Assembly: GCA_029990175.1 (NCBI GenBank)
Contig: JARKIP010000011.1
Location: forward strand, 28,370,001 to 28,434,000
Reading direction: 5' to 3'
Source of the DNA: Petunia secreta
Lineage: Eukaryota > Streptophyta > Magnoliopsida > Solanales > Solanaceae
Length of the DNA: 64,000 bases
A program made the position numbers and the translations under genes. The notes beneath the pieces are model-generated. The model did no database searches. It was given only the letters and a program-made list of their open reading frames with translations, and had not been told where the DNA came from. Below are positions 1 to 12,398 of this stretch, piece after piece; the stretch's first letter is position 1; every line of letters starts with the position of its first letter.

Positions 1-1989
1 TAATTATGAAAAAAGAAACAAAAAAACATGAATTACCTCCTATAAGGTGTTAATGATGCACTAATTAGTACTAATATATAAGCGTGAACCGCGAGCTGCT
101 TACGTTCGTCCTGCCTATGGGTGCGTGCACCGATTTGTCAAATTAGCCACTTTTTGTGTTTCAGTTGATTAGGTAGCCAATTTTTGCAATCTTAAAGTAT
201 ACTGATTAACCACTTTTAAGGTTACTAACTGAAATATAATCACTTTATATACCGCATGCGATCAAGGAGCCACATTCAAAACTATAATTTAAAGCATAAC
301 CACCTTTTACAAAACTAAGTGGCCACTTCAAGATCACTAATTGAATATAAAGGCATTCTTGCATGGCTTGCTAACTTAATACCCACTTCTATTAATATTT
401 GATGAAAATATAATCAATTTTTTTCAATAAAATTCATGAACTTCAAAAAATATTTTCAGAATTTACACTGGTGTAAATAAAATTTTGAGATATTGTTCGA
501 GAGCTTGGCAATTAAAGAACCACTTTTACGCATATTACTTGAGTGTGGGGCATAGGACTCATTGGAAAAGGTTCTTATACTGAAGTAACAATAATTTTTA
601 AAAGATAAATGTCTACGTATATACTGATAGTTTAAATATTTGTCACACTGCTAATATAAAAAAAACTTACTCTTAAAAATTACAGTCATTCCAGATGTGG
701 CATAGAGAGTTGAATTAAATTCCTTCAGATCTATCAGAAAGTGCTCCAAATTATGTCGATATGAGTTAAGTGGTGTTTAAAGAGGATCAAAAACTCAAGA
801 ACCACTGCTAAAACATTCTATATTTGCATAAATCAACATTAATATTCTCGGTTGCTAGTGCCAATGAAGGTGTCTAGCTGGTCACTTGGAAAGTTAGGGT
901 GTCCAACCGCCAGTTGGTGTCAAGTTTAAGTGTCAATCTATGTATTCTGCCTTACTTCTTATATCATACTCTTAACTGCATGATTTCCCCAGAACCGTCA
1001 TGTATTTTTGGAAATCTTTTCCGATGGACATTCTGTGCTGTAGGTGTGTTAGGTTGTCAGCTGCTGCTTTGGAATTTTATTTCCTAGGTCGAGCAAGGTT
1101 CCAATGCCCTATTAGTAGTTGACACCCGATCCATTTATCCCAGCAACTTCACCAGCAAATTCTGTTGCTGAACTTTGTGATCTTTCATGATAATTAGGCC
1201 TTTTATTTGAGCTCTCCAGTTCTCTTTCTTTTCCTTAAGTGTCCTTATTCTTCGAATATTGTTGTTGAGTCTTGATCCTTTTTGTGTATATTTTCTAGAA
1301 TCTTTAGATTTTTCTAACAATGCTTCTGGGTTCCTACAGTTCTTTTCTCTCAAGGTACTTTTGATTCTTCGTCTCCATCCAGAAGTCTTAGTTGTCCACT
1401 CTTTCTAATCAAAACTATTGGAACAGTCTCCTCCCCACTCCCTTTCCTAGTTGTACTTTGTCATGAGCCTTATCATGGGAGGATACTGCATGAGATTGGT
1501 TATTGGATAGCAAACTAGGGTTTTTGTGGTTGTCGTTATTAAAGGAGATAGTACGATCATGGTTAGTACAGTACCTAAGTAATTTGTTGTCCCAAAATCC
1601 TCTGGCTGTATCTGCATCATTTCTAGCTATTCGCTATCGGATGGAATGTGGAATGAGGTCTAGACTGCAAAGCTTTGCAGATTTACCGAGCTTCTCTCTC
1701 TTCACTTTTACAACAGATATCAGTTTTATCAACAAAATTCGTGTGGGGGCACCATACGTCCTGTATGGGTCATGATACATAATTTGATTCTGTTTTTTCT
1801 CTTTATTGAACTGTCTACCCTTGTTTTCTTATGTGCATTATTATGGATTATATACTGAAGTTCACAGTAGTTTTTGCTTTTACAGTATGCAAACAACATT
1901 TCTTCTCTTAACTGCTAGTCATATTGCAATTTTGTGCTTCGTGGAAAAATCAGTGAGATGTAACTTGCTCATGAATAACTGGTTTGCAG
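1..1989. other. AT-rich stretch upstream of the first recognised RS-gene exon
   Basis: No coding exon could be supported here. The stretch is AT-rich with many short stop-bounded frames. It probably holds introns of the gene whose RS exons begin at 1990, because the first recognised exon starts in the middle of a codon and so needs at least one upstream exon. A cyclophilin domain, expected at the N-terminus if the gene is CYP63/CYP95-like, was not found and may lie left of the window. Short lysine-rich or hydrophobic frames at 1135-1353 (-) and 1503-1775 (+) match no family I know. Confidence 0.4.
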
Positions 1990-3720
1990 AAGGAAATCGT
2001 GCTGCTTCACTTGAGGAGGGAGAAGCTGTTTCTCTTCATCACAGGAAAGAGGTAACTGACATTTTCGATGGAGAGGATGAATTTCCCAAGGAAAATGGAG
2101 AGCGTCAAAGCAATAATATCAAAATGGATAATCGATCTGATAAAACTGTTGATAGGCAGCCTGATGTAGTCGATGATCACCCGGGCAAATCTAGGTTCAT
2201 TCTCTATTTCTGTTTCACCTCAGTTATTGTTTATGCTTATGGATTCTTTTAGATCCAGAATTTTATTAGATGTCATTCAGCAGGAGCAGAAGCATAAGTC
2301 CCAAAAGGACCTTGAGTAGGAGTATGAGCATTAGTCCTCGGAGGAATTTAAGTAGAAGTCAAAGTGTTGGCCCAAAACGCAGTGTGAGCAGGAGCCCAAG
2401 TGTGAGATCCAGACGCAGTGTAAGCAGAAGTCCAAGTCGTAGTGGAAGTCCTCGTCGTGTCTCACAGAGGAGGAGCAACAGTATTATTAAAAGTGGTACC
2501 AGTAGTCCAGCAAGAAGCATTAGTAAAAGTCCTGTGAGAGTCAAGAGGGGAGTAAGTGTTAGCGTGAGTCCTCCAGTAGGAGCTCAATCACGACAAAGGA
2601 GCAGCAGAAGTCCCTCTGCATCTCCTAGAACGCAAATTACCCCAAGTCCACCCAGAACCTCATCAAAGAAATCATGGAAATCAAAAAGCCGGAGCCCAGT
2701 TAGATCTTATAAGAGTCCAAGCAGAAGCCCTGCTGTTAGGCCTTCTCAAAGGAGCCCAAGCAGAAGTCCTGTTATGTCTTCGCGGAGGAGTGCAAGCAGA
2801 AGTTCAGGTAGGCTTCCTTCTAGGCGTAGGCCTACTGGAAGGAGCCCAAGCAGAAGCCCTGTCAAGTCTTCTCGGCGAAGTGTGAGCAGAAGTTCAGGCA
2901 GGGTTCCCTCTAGGCGAAGCCCAAGCCGAAGTCCAGGTAGGGTTCCTAGCAGAAACAACCGACGCAGCTATTCAAGAAGTCCTGGAAGTGCAGGTCGTAG
3001 GGCAAGATCTCCAGTGTATGATCGTAGGAGGAGCTCTTCAAGAAGCGCTTCAGAGAATGGATCTCCTAAGCGCATTAGGAGGGGAAGGGGCTTTAGTGAG
3101 CGTTACTCTTATGTTCGTAGATACAGGAGTCGGTCTCCTGATCGGTCACCTGTTAGGTCATACCGTGACAGGTGAACCACACAACCCTTTCTAATATGAG
3201 CAGGAACTCAAGATATGAATTCTCTCATTAATATACCTGTCCACCTGTTTGGCTTTTTGTGGCAGATATTCGAGATACAGAAGATCACCTAGGCGTTACC
3301 GAAGTCCACCTAGAGCACGAACTCCGCCCAGGTATGGGTTTCCCACTATCTAATATATGCTACTGTTATTTTCAGACTCACCGTTGTCAGAAATGCTAAT
3401 TAACAACTGCTCGATGCAGATACAGAGGTAGAAGAAGCCGCAGCCGCAGCCTATCACGTAGTCCTGTTCGTTACCGTGCTCGCCGTTATAGCCGAAGTCC
3501 CATGCCCAGTCGTTCTCCTGTGGACAGATATCGTAGGTCACCATCTGCTGAGCGGCGTAAATCACCTTCTCGGAGCAGAAGCCGATCAGAGTCGAGGTCA
3601 TCTCCGGGATCACTATCACCAAAGCTGGTCAGCAGAGATAAGTCAAGATCATCCTCGGCGAGCCCCCCTGGGAAGGCAGGTCTGGTTTCTTATGGAGATG
3701 GTTCTCCTGATTCAGGATGA
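1990..3720 (+). CDS. RS-rich C-terminal part of an SR-cyclophilin-like protein (5' end outside the window)
   Basis: Four exons join cleanly at 1990-2194, 2281-3171, 3266-3331 and 3420-3720, all with GT-AG introns in phase 2, giving 486 codons to the TGA. The first exon encodes an acidic stretch (SLEEGEAV, FDGEDEFPKENGE). The next three encode a very long arginine/serine domain of SRSP, SPSRS and SPVRS repeats. The protein ends GLVSYGDGSPDSG, which I associate with plant SR-cyclophilins of the CYP63/CYP95 type. These are nuclear peptidyl-prolyl isomerases that bind SR splicing factors and sit in speckles. The isomerase domain itself is not in the window, so the name is inferred from the tail; another RS-repeat splicing protein is possible. 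The exon set and reading frame are secure. The true start is not visible. Confidence 0.75.
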
Positions 3721-6582
3721 GGGACTATTATTTAGTTCGTTAGGTAGTACTTTGGACATGCTTCTTTGGTTTTTCACCATTTTGTGACTATGGATAGATT
3801 TACCCTCCATACTGCAGTGTGTACTGTGTTGGATATTTCATTATTTCTATGATTGGTGTGCATGTATGCTTGAATAATTTATGGACGTCTGTTGGAATCG
3901 ATTGCATTGGTAGACATATAGAATGTTGTTCAGGCAGTTTGTGTAGAAGGAATTGGTTGATCATCATGTGATACTATCTTGGGATCCTTCCACACAGGAA
4001 ATTGGATGATCATCATGTGATACTACTTGGATTCCTTCCACAGGAATTCTTTGTGATGTCAAGGAATCACTATTTTGGACTAGTCATTTGGTGGTGTTGC
4101 ATGGCATCAACAACTATTTTGGACGAGTCATTTGGTGTTGTTGCTTGGCATCAACAACTAAAATGACTTAAAATCTACAGGACTATTTTGGACAGGTCAT
4201 TTGCAACTCTCTTTTTCTTTCATGTGTTGTAAATGATTCTAGCAGTACCTGTCTAGGAGCTGTGCAAATATTGATGATGCCACTGACTTGCAATTCTGTG
4301 CGTCCAACAAAATCATAGGGTGATTGGTGGTGGCAGGTTTCAGCTCTAATCAAATATGAACCTTGAATTGATTGCTGCCAGGTTAATGGATGATGTGCGT
4401 GGGATTCAGCAGTAGTTTGAAAACTTGATTTATTCGAAATATTGCAAGTCTTATTGTGAACGTCTCATAGCATTTTGACTCGGGCATCTCTAGTTAGTGA
4501 ATCGTTTGAGCATCTGATTCATTCTTGCTCTCCTCTGTATCTGTATTATAAATTGCTTATTCTAGAAACATATTTACTAATCAAAACATCTGAAAACCTT
4601 CGACGTATTTCAGCAGGTTTATTCACTCGCTCTTCCGAAGGTTTAAACTAGACTGGTCCTGAGAATCTCATTCATAAGAAACAACCTGCAATTCTTCACT
4701 TACTTTTTTCTTCTAGAAATGACATGTCGTCCTTTTCTTCTCACATACGAATCCATTAACTGCTTTGATCGTTGATTTCTACCTATATTTGTTAGGTTTC
4801 TGCTCAGCTTTAATTTAGTGGTAGTAGTATTCTTTGGTCTCTTGGAGTAATCAAGTAATGGTTCTTTGTGAACAATGACATTCGTTTTTTTAATTTTGTT
4901 TTTTTTTTCTGGGGATAATCAGTGCTGGGTTAAAAATGTCTGGATGGCTTTAATGCTATTGGTTCAAGTGAATTAAGCAAATATGCGATGTACTACTTTC
5001 AAATTTTCTGGTTACTCCAAAGCATTCGCCAAAATTTGTTGTTTCTATTTACTTCAGTAGTCGTATGTTCTCTAATTTTCTTATAACAAATCAATTGGTA
5101 ATAAACAGTACACAACAGAAAAGCAAGGTTCTTTTGGCTACATTTCATTTATCGTATGCTATAAATTTTGTCTCCAAAATATCCCACTAAATTTTGATGT
5201 ATGCATAATAGATTTGAAGAGAAAAAAAAGGTGAAGAGGACCATGTTTAATTTCTTCATCCAGTGACTAGTTAAAGTAATGCATCTATGGAACAAGAAGT
5301 AGAAGAGCTTATCCTTCTTTAAGACTACCACCTACTGATCTCAGCTTCTGCTTATTCAAGTTCCAAAGAGATTGATTCCCAATATTATGTACTCTTTTAA
5401 GAACCATAATTTTTGTGGGAACAACTTCTGTGACGGTGAAGATTCAGCATTAAATGAAGACGTAAACTGCCACTCTTTACATAAAACAACTCTTACGCAG
5501 AAGAAGATAAGAAATTAACTCAACTTGAATAAACACAAAAGAGACGAATTAATAGGAGCTCATCGAGTGCATTTTGTGGAAACTCAGCAAAACTAAGAAT
5601 GGACAAGCTCTTTTTTGTACCAATTTGCACCGGTCTAAGCTTCAAACTATAAATTAAAGTCCTGAAAATGGTGCATACGTGGTTACCAACATACGAAGAT
5701 GCAACATCCAACCAGATTTTGCATAATGTTGGTGCCAAGTATACGCTATTTTCAGATAAATTTTTGTTGGAGTGATAAAACATGTTGGCCATGGCTTTTA
5801 TACAAGAGGTTGAAGAGGGTGCACGAAAATTGCATGCAATCACAGTTTCTATATGTCATCTTCCCAAACTAGTATTATCTTTTTTAAATTAATGTAACAT
5901 AATGGGAATAAGTTAGTACTCTAGTTTATTGGATCAAACTAATTAGTATCCCAGCGATTAGAAATATATTCTCCAACAGCATTATATCATAAATTGATTA
6001 AGTCCTAAAAGTCACAAAATCGAACACAGCTATAGCGTGAGATTTCAACGACTTCTGCATTTCCAGAAATTGTCAGAATCTTTCCTTCCATTTTTCACCT
6101 ACTACCAGAAAAGGTTGCTACTGGGGGAAGGTGGGGAGGGGGTTTCAGACTTGGAAGCAATTAAAGTGAAAACGTCCGTTTTACGGAAGGGAAAAAAACA
6201 ATATGCAATATGATCCCACAAGTGGGGCATGTGGCGGGTGAGGTGAACACCCTTGACTCCTTTTGCTTCTAAAACTTATCTAACCTCTCACATTCCAAGT
6301 ATCAATTTTTCATTTGCACCCTATCACCTTAGTTTTAGTCATTTACCCTTTGACCTGTTCATTAAATACAAAATCACGCATTTTGATGGGCAAAATATGT
6401 ATATATTATAACAAACTGGTTAGAACGCCAGCAGAGTTTCACCAATTTAACACGAGGGTCTTGCTGCAAATGCTTCAATTTCATTTATGCAGTGTATGCA
6501 AAAGCCAGTTTATTCCATAACATTACATACATAAACTAGGTCGAGAATACCAGAATGAATTGAAGAATCAGAAAACAAAAAA
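3721..6582. other. 3' flank and intergenic stretch between the RS gene and the SYP61-like gene
   Basis: The first few hundred bases are presumably the 3' UTR of the RS gene. Apart from the short tandem duplications described separately, the rest is AT-rich with no supported exon. A 107-codon minus-strand frame at 5520-5843 was examined; it has no recognisable domain and no splice context. Confidence 0.45.
3949..4206 (+). repeat. Two short tandem duplications in the RS-gene 3' flank
   Basis: One unit of about 48 bp containing 'gatcatcatgtgatacta' and 'ccttccaca' occurs at 3949-3996 and again at 3997-4043. A separate 44-bp unit, starting 'tattttggac' and ending 'catcaacaac', occurs at 4071-4114 and 4115-4158. 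A partial third copy lies at about 4182-4206. Copies differ by a few substitutions. They lie just downstream of the stop codon, probably within the transcribed 3' UTR. Confidence 0.75.
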
Positions 6583-9047
6583 CTAGGTCAAGAAAACCAG
6601 AACGAAAAGAACAATAAACAAAACTATCAGAAAACAAATCATCATCATCTGTCCCTTGACGCTGGCCTTCTTCATTACCATGGCGACCTTTTTCTGCACC
6701 AAATTGTTGTTTTCTCATGATCAGAATACTTAGAAAGTGATGAATGTTCATAGGAATGTAGCAGATTTAGAAGTCTGTAAAAATGGAGGAGCATTTTGAA
6801 AACTAGAGAAAGAACTAGTAATCACCTGAACAAAATCAAGACGATTAGATGTACTTTCCATTTCAGTGCCCAAATCATTTATGATCTTATCCTGCAAGGA
6901 ACATATATTGATTTTAATTACATTTTGGATTCAAAGATGTTGTATAGAAGCTTGAGAAAATTAGCAAGACTGCTGGCATTTGCTAAGTGACAGAGAAATT
7001 CAAGGAACCGATCAAGCATGTTGCAACTTGCAACCAAACTTTGAACAAGCACCTGTGCAAGAAGTTCATCATGAATGGTGAGCCCAACATCTCCAATTCT
7101 AACTACACTAGCACTAAGCTCATCTAGCTCTTCATCCTGTTGCCTGCACAGCGCATCTAATCGGTTGTCAGAAGCGAAAGACCCACAACATAGCTCCAAT
7201 CTATTCCAAGACTAAATAAAGAAAACAAGCTTTCCGAAAGTTTTACACAATGAGTGAAGTAAATAGATTTAATGCCAATTAACATACCAAGTAGATTCAA
7301 AATTCTGCTAAATCCTCTAAAATCTATAGTTTTTTTTTTTTTTTTTTTTTGAGTAAGGTAGCATGTTATATATCAGCCGCACAAAGGTTGTGCAGAAACC
7401 ATATTTACAATCCATCAAAAAGGTCAAAATAAAGTTCCTTGTTTATCTCTAAAATCTATAGTTGATTGAGATCTTCTTGACATAATTTAAGGATGTGTGA
7501 TAATGCTGGCAAAAATAGACTGCTAACACCTTTAATAGGTACTAAATGTCAAAAAGGAAAGCAAACTATGCACTTATATAAGTTGAGTAGACAAAATCAG
7601 AAAGCTAAAACGACTTGGCTAATGGTTTGACTAAGACAAAGATCTTGGGGAAGTTGATACACATCCTCCTCCCCACTGAAATAAAAATCAAGGCACTATG
7701 ACGGCACAAAAAGACTTGAGAAAGCATTACAAAGATCTCTCACAAATATAAACATATTGTGTGCAACATTTTAGTGAGATGGGAGAAAATCGATCAGGAT
7801 AAAAGACATGACACACGTCGAATGGATGCAAAGAAATCGAAGGAAGATTACCTCATAAGAAGTAACTGCCTATCTGATTCTGATGATATGAAGTCATCAT
7901 TATCTCGGGCAGAGTATGCATTGGATCTCTCTTTCTGATCAGAATCCGGCAGTCTCAACAGTTCTCGCCGCATACCGTTAAGATTAGATGTACTCGTCCC
8001 ATTTGACTCCTTTCCAGCTACTGCTGCTTTCTTCACGCTTCCTACCTGGTTAAAGACTCACTCTGTCATTTCGAAGAACGAAGGAACAAAAGAATATCTA
8101 TGTGGCATCAAAAGAATCAGCTATACTTGAGCACGGGCATTGCTGGTCCATCTTCTTCTTTTATCAAGCTCAACGCCATCAATACCATACCAAGATGGAT
8201 CTCTTGCTGCAACAGAAATTGTTTTGTCCAATTCATCCACCTTCTCATCATGAAAACAGGAATTCAGGCATAGATAGAAGATAAATTTTTTTACTAAGTC
8301 GAAAGATTCATCAGACGTGTCAGTACAACTTCATAAATTGAACTTAAGACAGGAGCAACATATCAAACAAGCAATTGCATCTGGCTCTGAAATGATCATT
8401 ATTCATTCATGTACAGGCAATCAGGAAGCCAAAGAATGAGGATTTAGCAAAAGAAAGAGCGATAAATACAGTTAATTATGTTTCAAGAATTTTGGCAAAT
8501 ACCTGCCACTCAATGCTCTCACATGTAGCAAGAAGTTCCTTTGTAAGATGTACTTGCCCACCACTAGCTGCAGGAGTCTGCTCCCATTGATGAAACGTGG
8601 ACAATAGCTTGTCAATCTAATCAAGCAGGAATTTCAAGAGTTAGACTCTTGAGCACAAATGGGAACACACATTGAGATTTTCTACCTTTCTCAAAAAAAG
8701 AAAGAAGAGAATCTACGAGTGAGAAGATTCAAGTTCATCCTTTTTTAAACAGTAAAGAGATGAACTTGTTATTTTACCGCAGTAAAACTGTTGTTAGTAA
8801 ATACCAAAAATAGCTGCTAACTTTTCTTCTTTTTCCTGTAACATAACTTCTCCCCCTTAGCGAAGGATCTATGATTTGATAGTAGTGAAGAAAGCTAAGC
8901 ATGTTTGTGTGATCAATTACTAATAAAAGGGATCAAGTTCAACATGATGAACAATATAGTAATGAAGAAAACAGCAAGATAATGTGAACTTACAGAATCT
9001 TGAATTTCCTCCTTGACGATATAAAATGGATCTTGAGGTGAAGACAT
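6583..9047 (-). CDS. SYP61: SYP61-type syntaxin (trans-Golgi network Qc-SNARE)
   Basis: Seven exons assemble into an uninterrupted 247-residue protein: 9047-8994, 8616-8503, 8240-8127, 8045-7852, 7143-7053, 6891-6826 and 6693-6583, all with GT-AG introns. The start MSSPQDPFYIVKEEIQDS and the length (Arabidopsis SYP61 is about 245) identify the family. Residues 1 to about 95 form the syntaxin-6-type N-terminal helical domain. A basic, serine-rich linker follows. The Qc-SNARE helix runs from about 160 to 215 (QQDEELDELSASV, GLTIHDELLAQ). A C-terminal hydrophobic anchor spans about 227-246 and ends at the stop. SYP61 acts at the trans-Golgi network and early endosome in vesicle fusion and is linked to osmotic-stress and ABA responses in Arabidopsis. 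Frame, splice sites and anchor are all intact, so the gene looks functional. Exon 6 begins DKIINDL where I expect ERIIDEL, a conservative change. Confidence 0.95.
7330..7446 (-). mobile_element. Short A-tailed retroposon in a SYP61-like intron
   Basis: A 15-bp direct repeat, ctctaaaatctatag, occurs at 7315-7329 and 7447-7461. Between the copies lies a 117-bp insert whose first 21 bases on the + strand are all T, so in minus orientation it ends in a poly(A) tail. Target-site duplication plus an A tail is the signature of LINE-driven retroposition. The insert is either a SINE or a heavily 5'-truncated LINE end. It lies in the intron between exons 4 and 5 and does not touch a splice site. Confidence 0.8.
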
Positions 9048-9213
9048 GTTTAATGTTTAACCCCCTGGACTGGACACATAAGATAATTGGGAAAATGTAA
9101 GTTATCCCACACTAGTTGTTGGATCATAAACATATGAAAATGAGATCTGCATCGCTTTACTTAATCGTTGTTGGATCATAAACTAAGAAAATGAATTATA
9201 GAGAGAGAGAAGA

Positions 9214-9282
9214 ACCTGGGCAACTTTGATATCGTTGAAGTCGCCGGAGAAGGAGACACCTGGGCAACTTTGATATCGTTGA
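9214..9282 (-). repeat. 44-bp-period duplication in the SYP61-like 5' leader
   Basis: The 25-bp block acctgggcaactttgatatc (plus gttga) occurs at 9214-9238 and 9258-9282, 44 bases apart. Read on the minus strand, each copy ends CCCAG followed by GT, so each carries a possible 5' splice donor. It lies 170-240 bases upstream of the ATG, in the region expected to be 5' UTR. Confidence 0.6.
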
Positions 9283-10516
9283 CGGTGAGGAGTAATATTG
9301 AAATTGCCCAACAACCTGGGATCGATATACAACACTTCACCGGCTTTCTTACACTTCTAACCCCTATTCAAATACCCTTTACCTCTTAGCCCCCTTTCTC
9401 AAAACTTGCCTCCTATTCGCTTCAAAATATTTCTGTCCCTCCTACCGGATCACCATAAGAAGCTACAAATTAAATACGTATTTCTTTGGTTCAAAGTTTA
9501 ACCTTGGCCATTAAAGGCTGTGTTATTTGCACAAATAGATAAATTTGTATATAGTCTTAAAAGATTAGGCGTTTTTAATTGATAGCTAGCCAAATTTGGA
9601 CATTCTAAGTGTGTTTTATCCACTGTTTCAAAATTAATTAAGAAATAGTCAAATTTTTGCGCGCACACTTACCGTCCATTAACGTTGACAAACACATAGA
9701 TTAGTCCTAGTATTTTTTACTGGGATTTTAAACTAACATATTCAAAGTCCCAGTATTTTGAACTAACATATTCAAAATTCCAGTATTTTGCACTGTGATT
9801 CATATTTAATTGCTCCCAATATAAATGTCTGGGATTTTAAAATTTTACTCATAATAAAATACGGGAAATTTTTCGGATCTGGCTAGTCTTCAAAAAGTTT
9901 CTGCTGGTTGATTTTTATTTAATGCGGTGCAAACAGACTAGGAAAACAAATTTTAATGTTTTTAAGATGGTATTACAAAATTAAGCATTTTTTAGGTTTA
10001 ATTAAATTGATTGATCAAAAATACTCGAGCCATGTCGTCTGCATTAGTGCTACTTAGTACCTGCTACTCATTCTAAGCTAAACTAAAACACTACTGAAAT
10101 GGGAGAGTTACAGTAAAAACACAAAATGGGACTCATATTAATTAATTACGGTTGCATTGTCTTAGAGCTAATTCATACATCATACATGCTGCTACTTTTG
10201 AGCTAAACTAAAAGGCTACCTGTTTGGTAGAGTTACTGCAAAAACGATAATAAATCACAACTTACTGCAATAAAATTAGTAATTTGGTATAATAATGAAT
10301 GTATATGAATTGCAAGTATATAAAGGTGATTAGGATTTAAATTCAGGGGCAAATACTCTTTTAGATGAGAAAAGAAGTTTTACTTTTTAAATAAGACTAA
10401 ACTCTGTCTAATCCCTCAAAACCTGTAGCAATTTTGTCTGTTCCTACAAAGTTTTGTTAAAGGCCGATGTGCAATACATATTTGGGCTCTTATGAAGCAC
10501 TAATGCATCAATTTAA
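9283..10516. other. Intergenic DNA between the SYP61-like gene and the MULE
   Basis: AT-rich with no exon. It contains imperfect short direct repeats, for example 'cagtattttgaactaacata' near 9,750-9,780 with a relative just upstream, and a diverged duplicated block sharing 'gctaaactaaaa' near 10,077 and 10,203. The SYP61-like promoter should lie in its left part, but I could not place a convincing TATA box. Confidence 0.4.
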
Positions 10517-11094
10517 TTAAAAAAAGGGAGAATTACATAAATATACCATTTTATACCTAAAATTACGTAAAATATCGATACACTTACAATTTATAAAAAA
10601 TACCGATAATTTTTTTACACAATACATACAAAATACCAACATATAAATACCCACAATTTCAGAAAAAAAATCCTTTCTTCTCTTACGCGCCTTCTCTTTC
10701 CTTTCTAAAGAACTCAATTCACTCTCAACCTCCTTCACTTACACTCCAAAATCTAGGGTTTATTCCACTTTTATATTGTCAAATTTAGCTTCAAAAACAA
10801 TTCTGGATCAAAGTAGAATCGGTATTGTTCCATAATTTTCAGTTCTGATTCAATAAAATTGAAAAATCCAAACTCAATTTTGCGATTTTTGTCCTCGATT
10901 GATCGATTTTTCCGGTAAGTAATCGAAGTTTCCAATTTGTAATTGTCCTGACTTTATTCGAAGTTTTGAATTTTTGATTTTCTGATTTTGATTGTGCGAT
11001 TCTGATTTTGTATTCGGAGTTTTGATATTGAATACTCAAAGTTCTGTAATCACATTGTAGATTTTGTATTACCAGTACTGTATCTTCAGGTAAT

Positions 11095-12290
11095 TAAGTG
11101 TTTCAGTTGCTGAAATTGTATCAATGTTGTAACTGTGCTAAAACAGTTCTGTTACAAAATTTGTAGTCGCTTTTATATTTGTAGTTCAGTAGCAATTACG
11201 AAATCAGTTCATCGATACATTGTGTCGACATGTATTTTTTATACAACTATGTGTAGACATACATTTTTATACAAAGTTGTGGTTTAACATACAGTTTTAT
11301 GCATACACTTCTTTTATTTTTGTGTGTTTCAGTTGTTGAAATTGTATCAATGTTGTAACTGTGCTAAAACGGTTCTGTTACAAAATTTGTAGTCGCTTTT
11401 ATATTTGTAGTTCAGTAGCAATTACGAAATCAGTTCATCGATACATTGTGTTGACATGTATTTTTATACAACTATGTGTCGATATACATTTTTATACAAA
11501 GTTGTGGTTTAACATACAGTTTTATGCATACACTTCTTTTATTTTTGCGTGTTTCAGTTGTTGAAATTGTATCAGTGTTGTAACTGTGTTAAAACAGTTC
11601 TGTTACAAAATTTGTAGTCGCTTTTATATTTGTAGTTCAGTAGCAATTACGAAATCAGTTCATTGATACATTGTGTCGACATGTATTTTTTTTATACAAC
11701 TATGTGTAGACATACATTTTTATACAAAGCTGTGGTTTGACATACAGTTTTATGCATACACTTCTTTTATTTTTGCGTGCTTCCGTTGTTAAAATTGTAT
11801 CAGTGTTGTAATTGTGCTAAAACAGTTCAGTTACAAATTTTGTAGTCGCTTTTATATTTGTAGTTCAGTAGCAATTACGAAATCAGTTCATCGATGCATT
11901 GTGTCGACATGTATTTTTTATACAACTATGTGTCGACATACATTTTTATACAAAGCCGTGGTTTAATATACAGTTTTATGCATACATTTATTTTGTTTTT
12001 GGGTGCTTCCGTTGTTAAAATTGTTTCAGTTTTGTAATTGTGCTAAAACAGTTGGAGCAAATTGTGTAGTCACTTTTATATGAGCAGTTCAGTAGCAATT
12101 ACATAATCACTTCATCGATACATTGTGTCGCCTTGTATTTTTATACAAGTATGTGTTAACATACATTTTTATACAAGTTTTGGTTTAACATACAGTTTTA
12201 GGCATACATTCATCTATTTTTTGGGTGCTTCTGTTGTTGAAATTGTATTGATTTTGTATCCAAAGTTCTGTAGCAATTACGTAGTTGCAT
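11095..12290 (+). repeat. Tandem array of about 226-bp units upstream of the MULE transposase
   Basis: Five consecutive units share the anchor 'agttctgttacaaaatttgt' or close variants, at about 11144, 11371, 11595, 11823 and 12047, so the spacing is 224-228 bp. A sixth partial unit runs to about 12290. Each unit also holds 'cgatacattgtgtcgacatg' and 'acatacagttttatgcatac'. The right-hand copies are the most diverged. The array lies between the left terminus and the transposase ATG and may act as promoter or binding-site sequence. Confidence 0.85.
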
Positions 12291-12398
12291 CATAAATTTT
12301 CTGATTTTGTACAAATGGATACTCGAGAAGCATTTACTAATTACTTCATCACTGTATAATTTACTTCATCACTGTATGGTATTGTTGACAGGTCTAGA

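Noticed and set aside
1135..1353. Lysine-rich 72-codon minus-strand frame
   Set aside because: Low-complexity composition, no known family, and it lies in what is probably intron DNA of the + strand RS gene.
2359..2958. Leucine-rich antisense frames opposite the RS exon
   Set aside because: They are mirror readings of the Ser-Arg codon repeats; no start context or domain.
5520..5843. 107-codon minus-strand frame
   Set aside because: No recognisable motif, no splice partner and AT-rich surroundings; length is within chance.
11095..12290. CRISPR-like array
   Set aside because: The repeats are long (about 226 bp), directly adjoining and without spacers, and the genome is eukaryotic.
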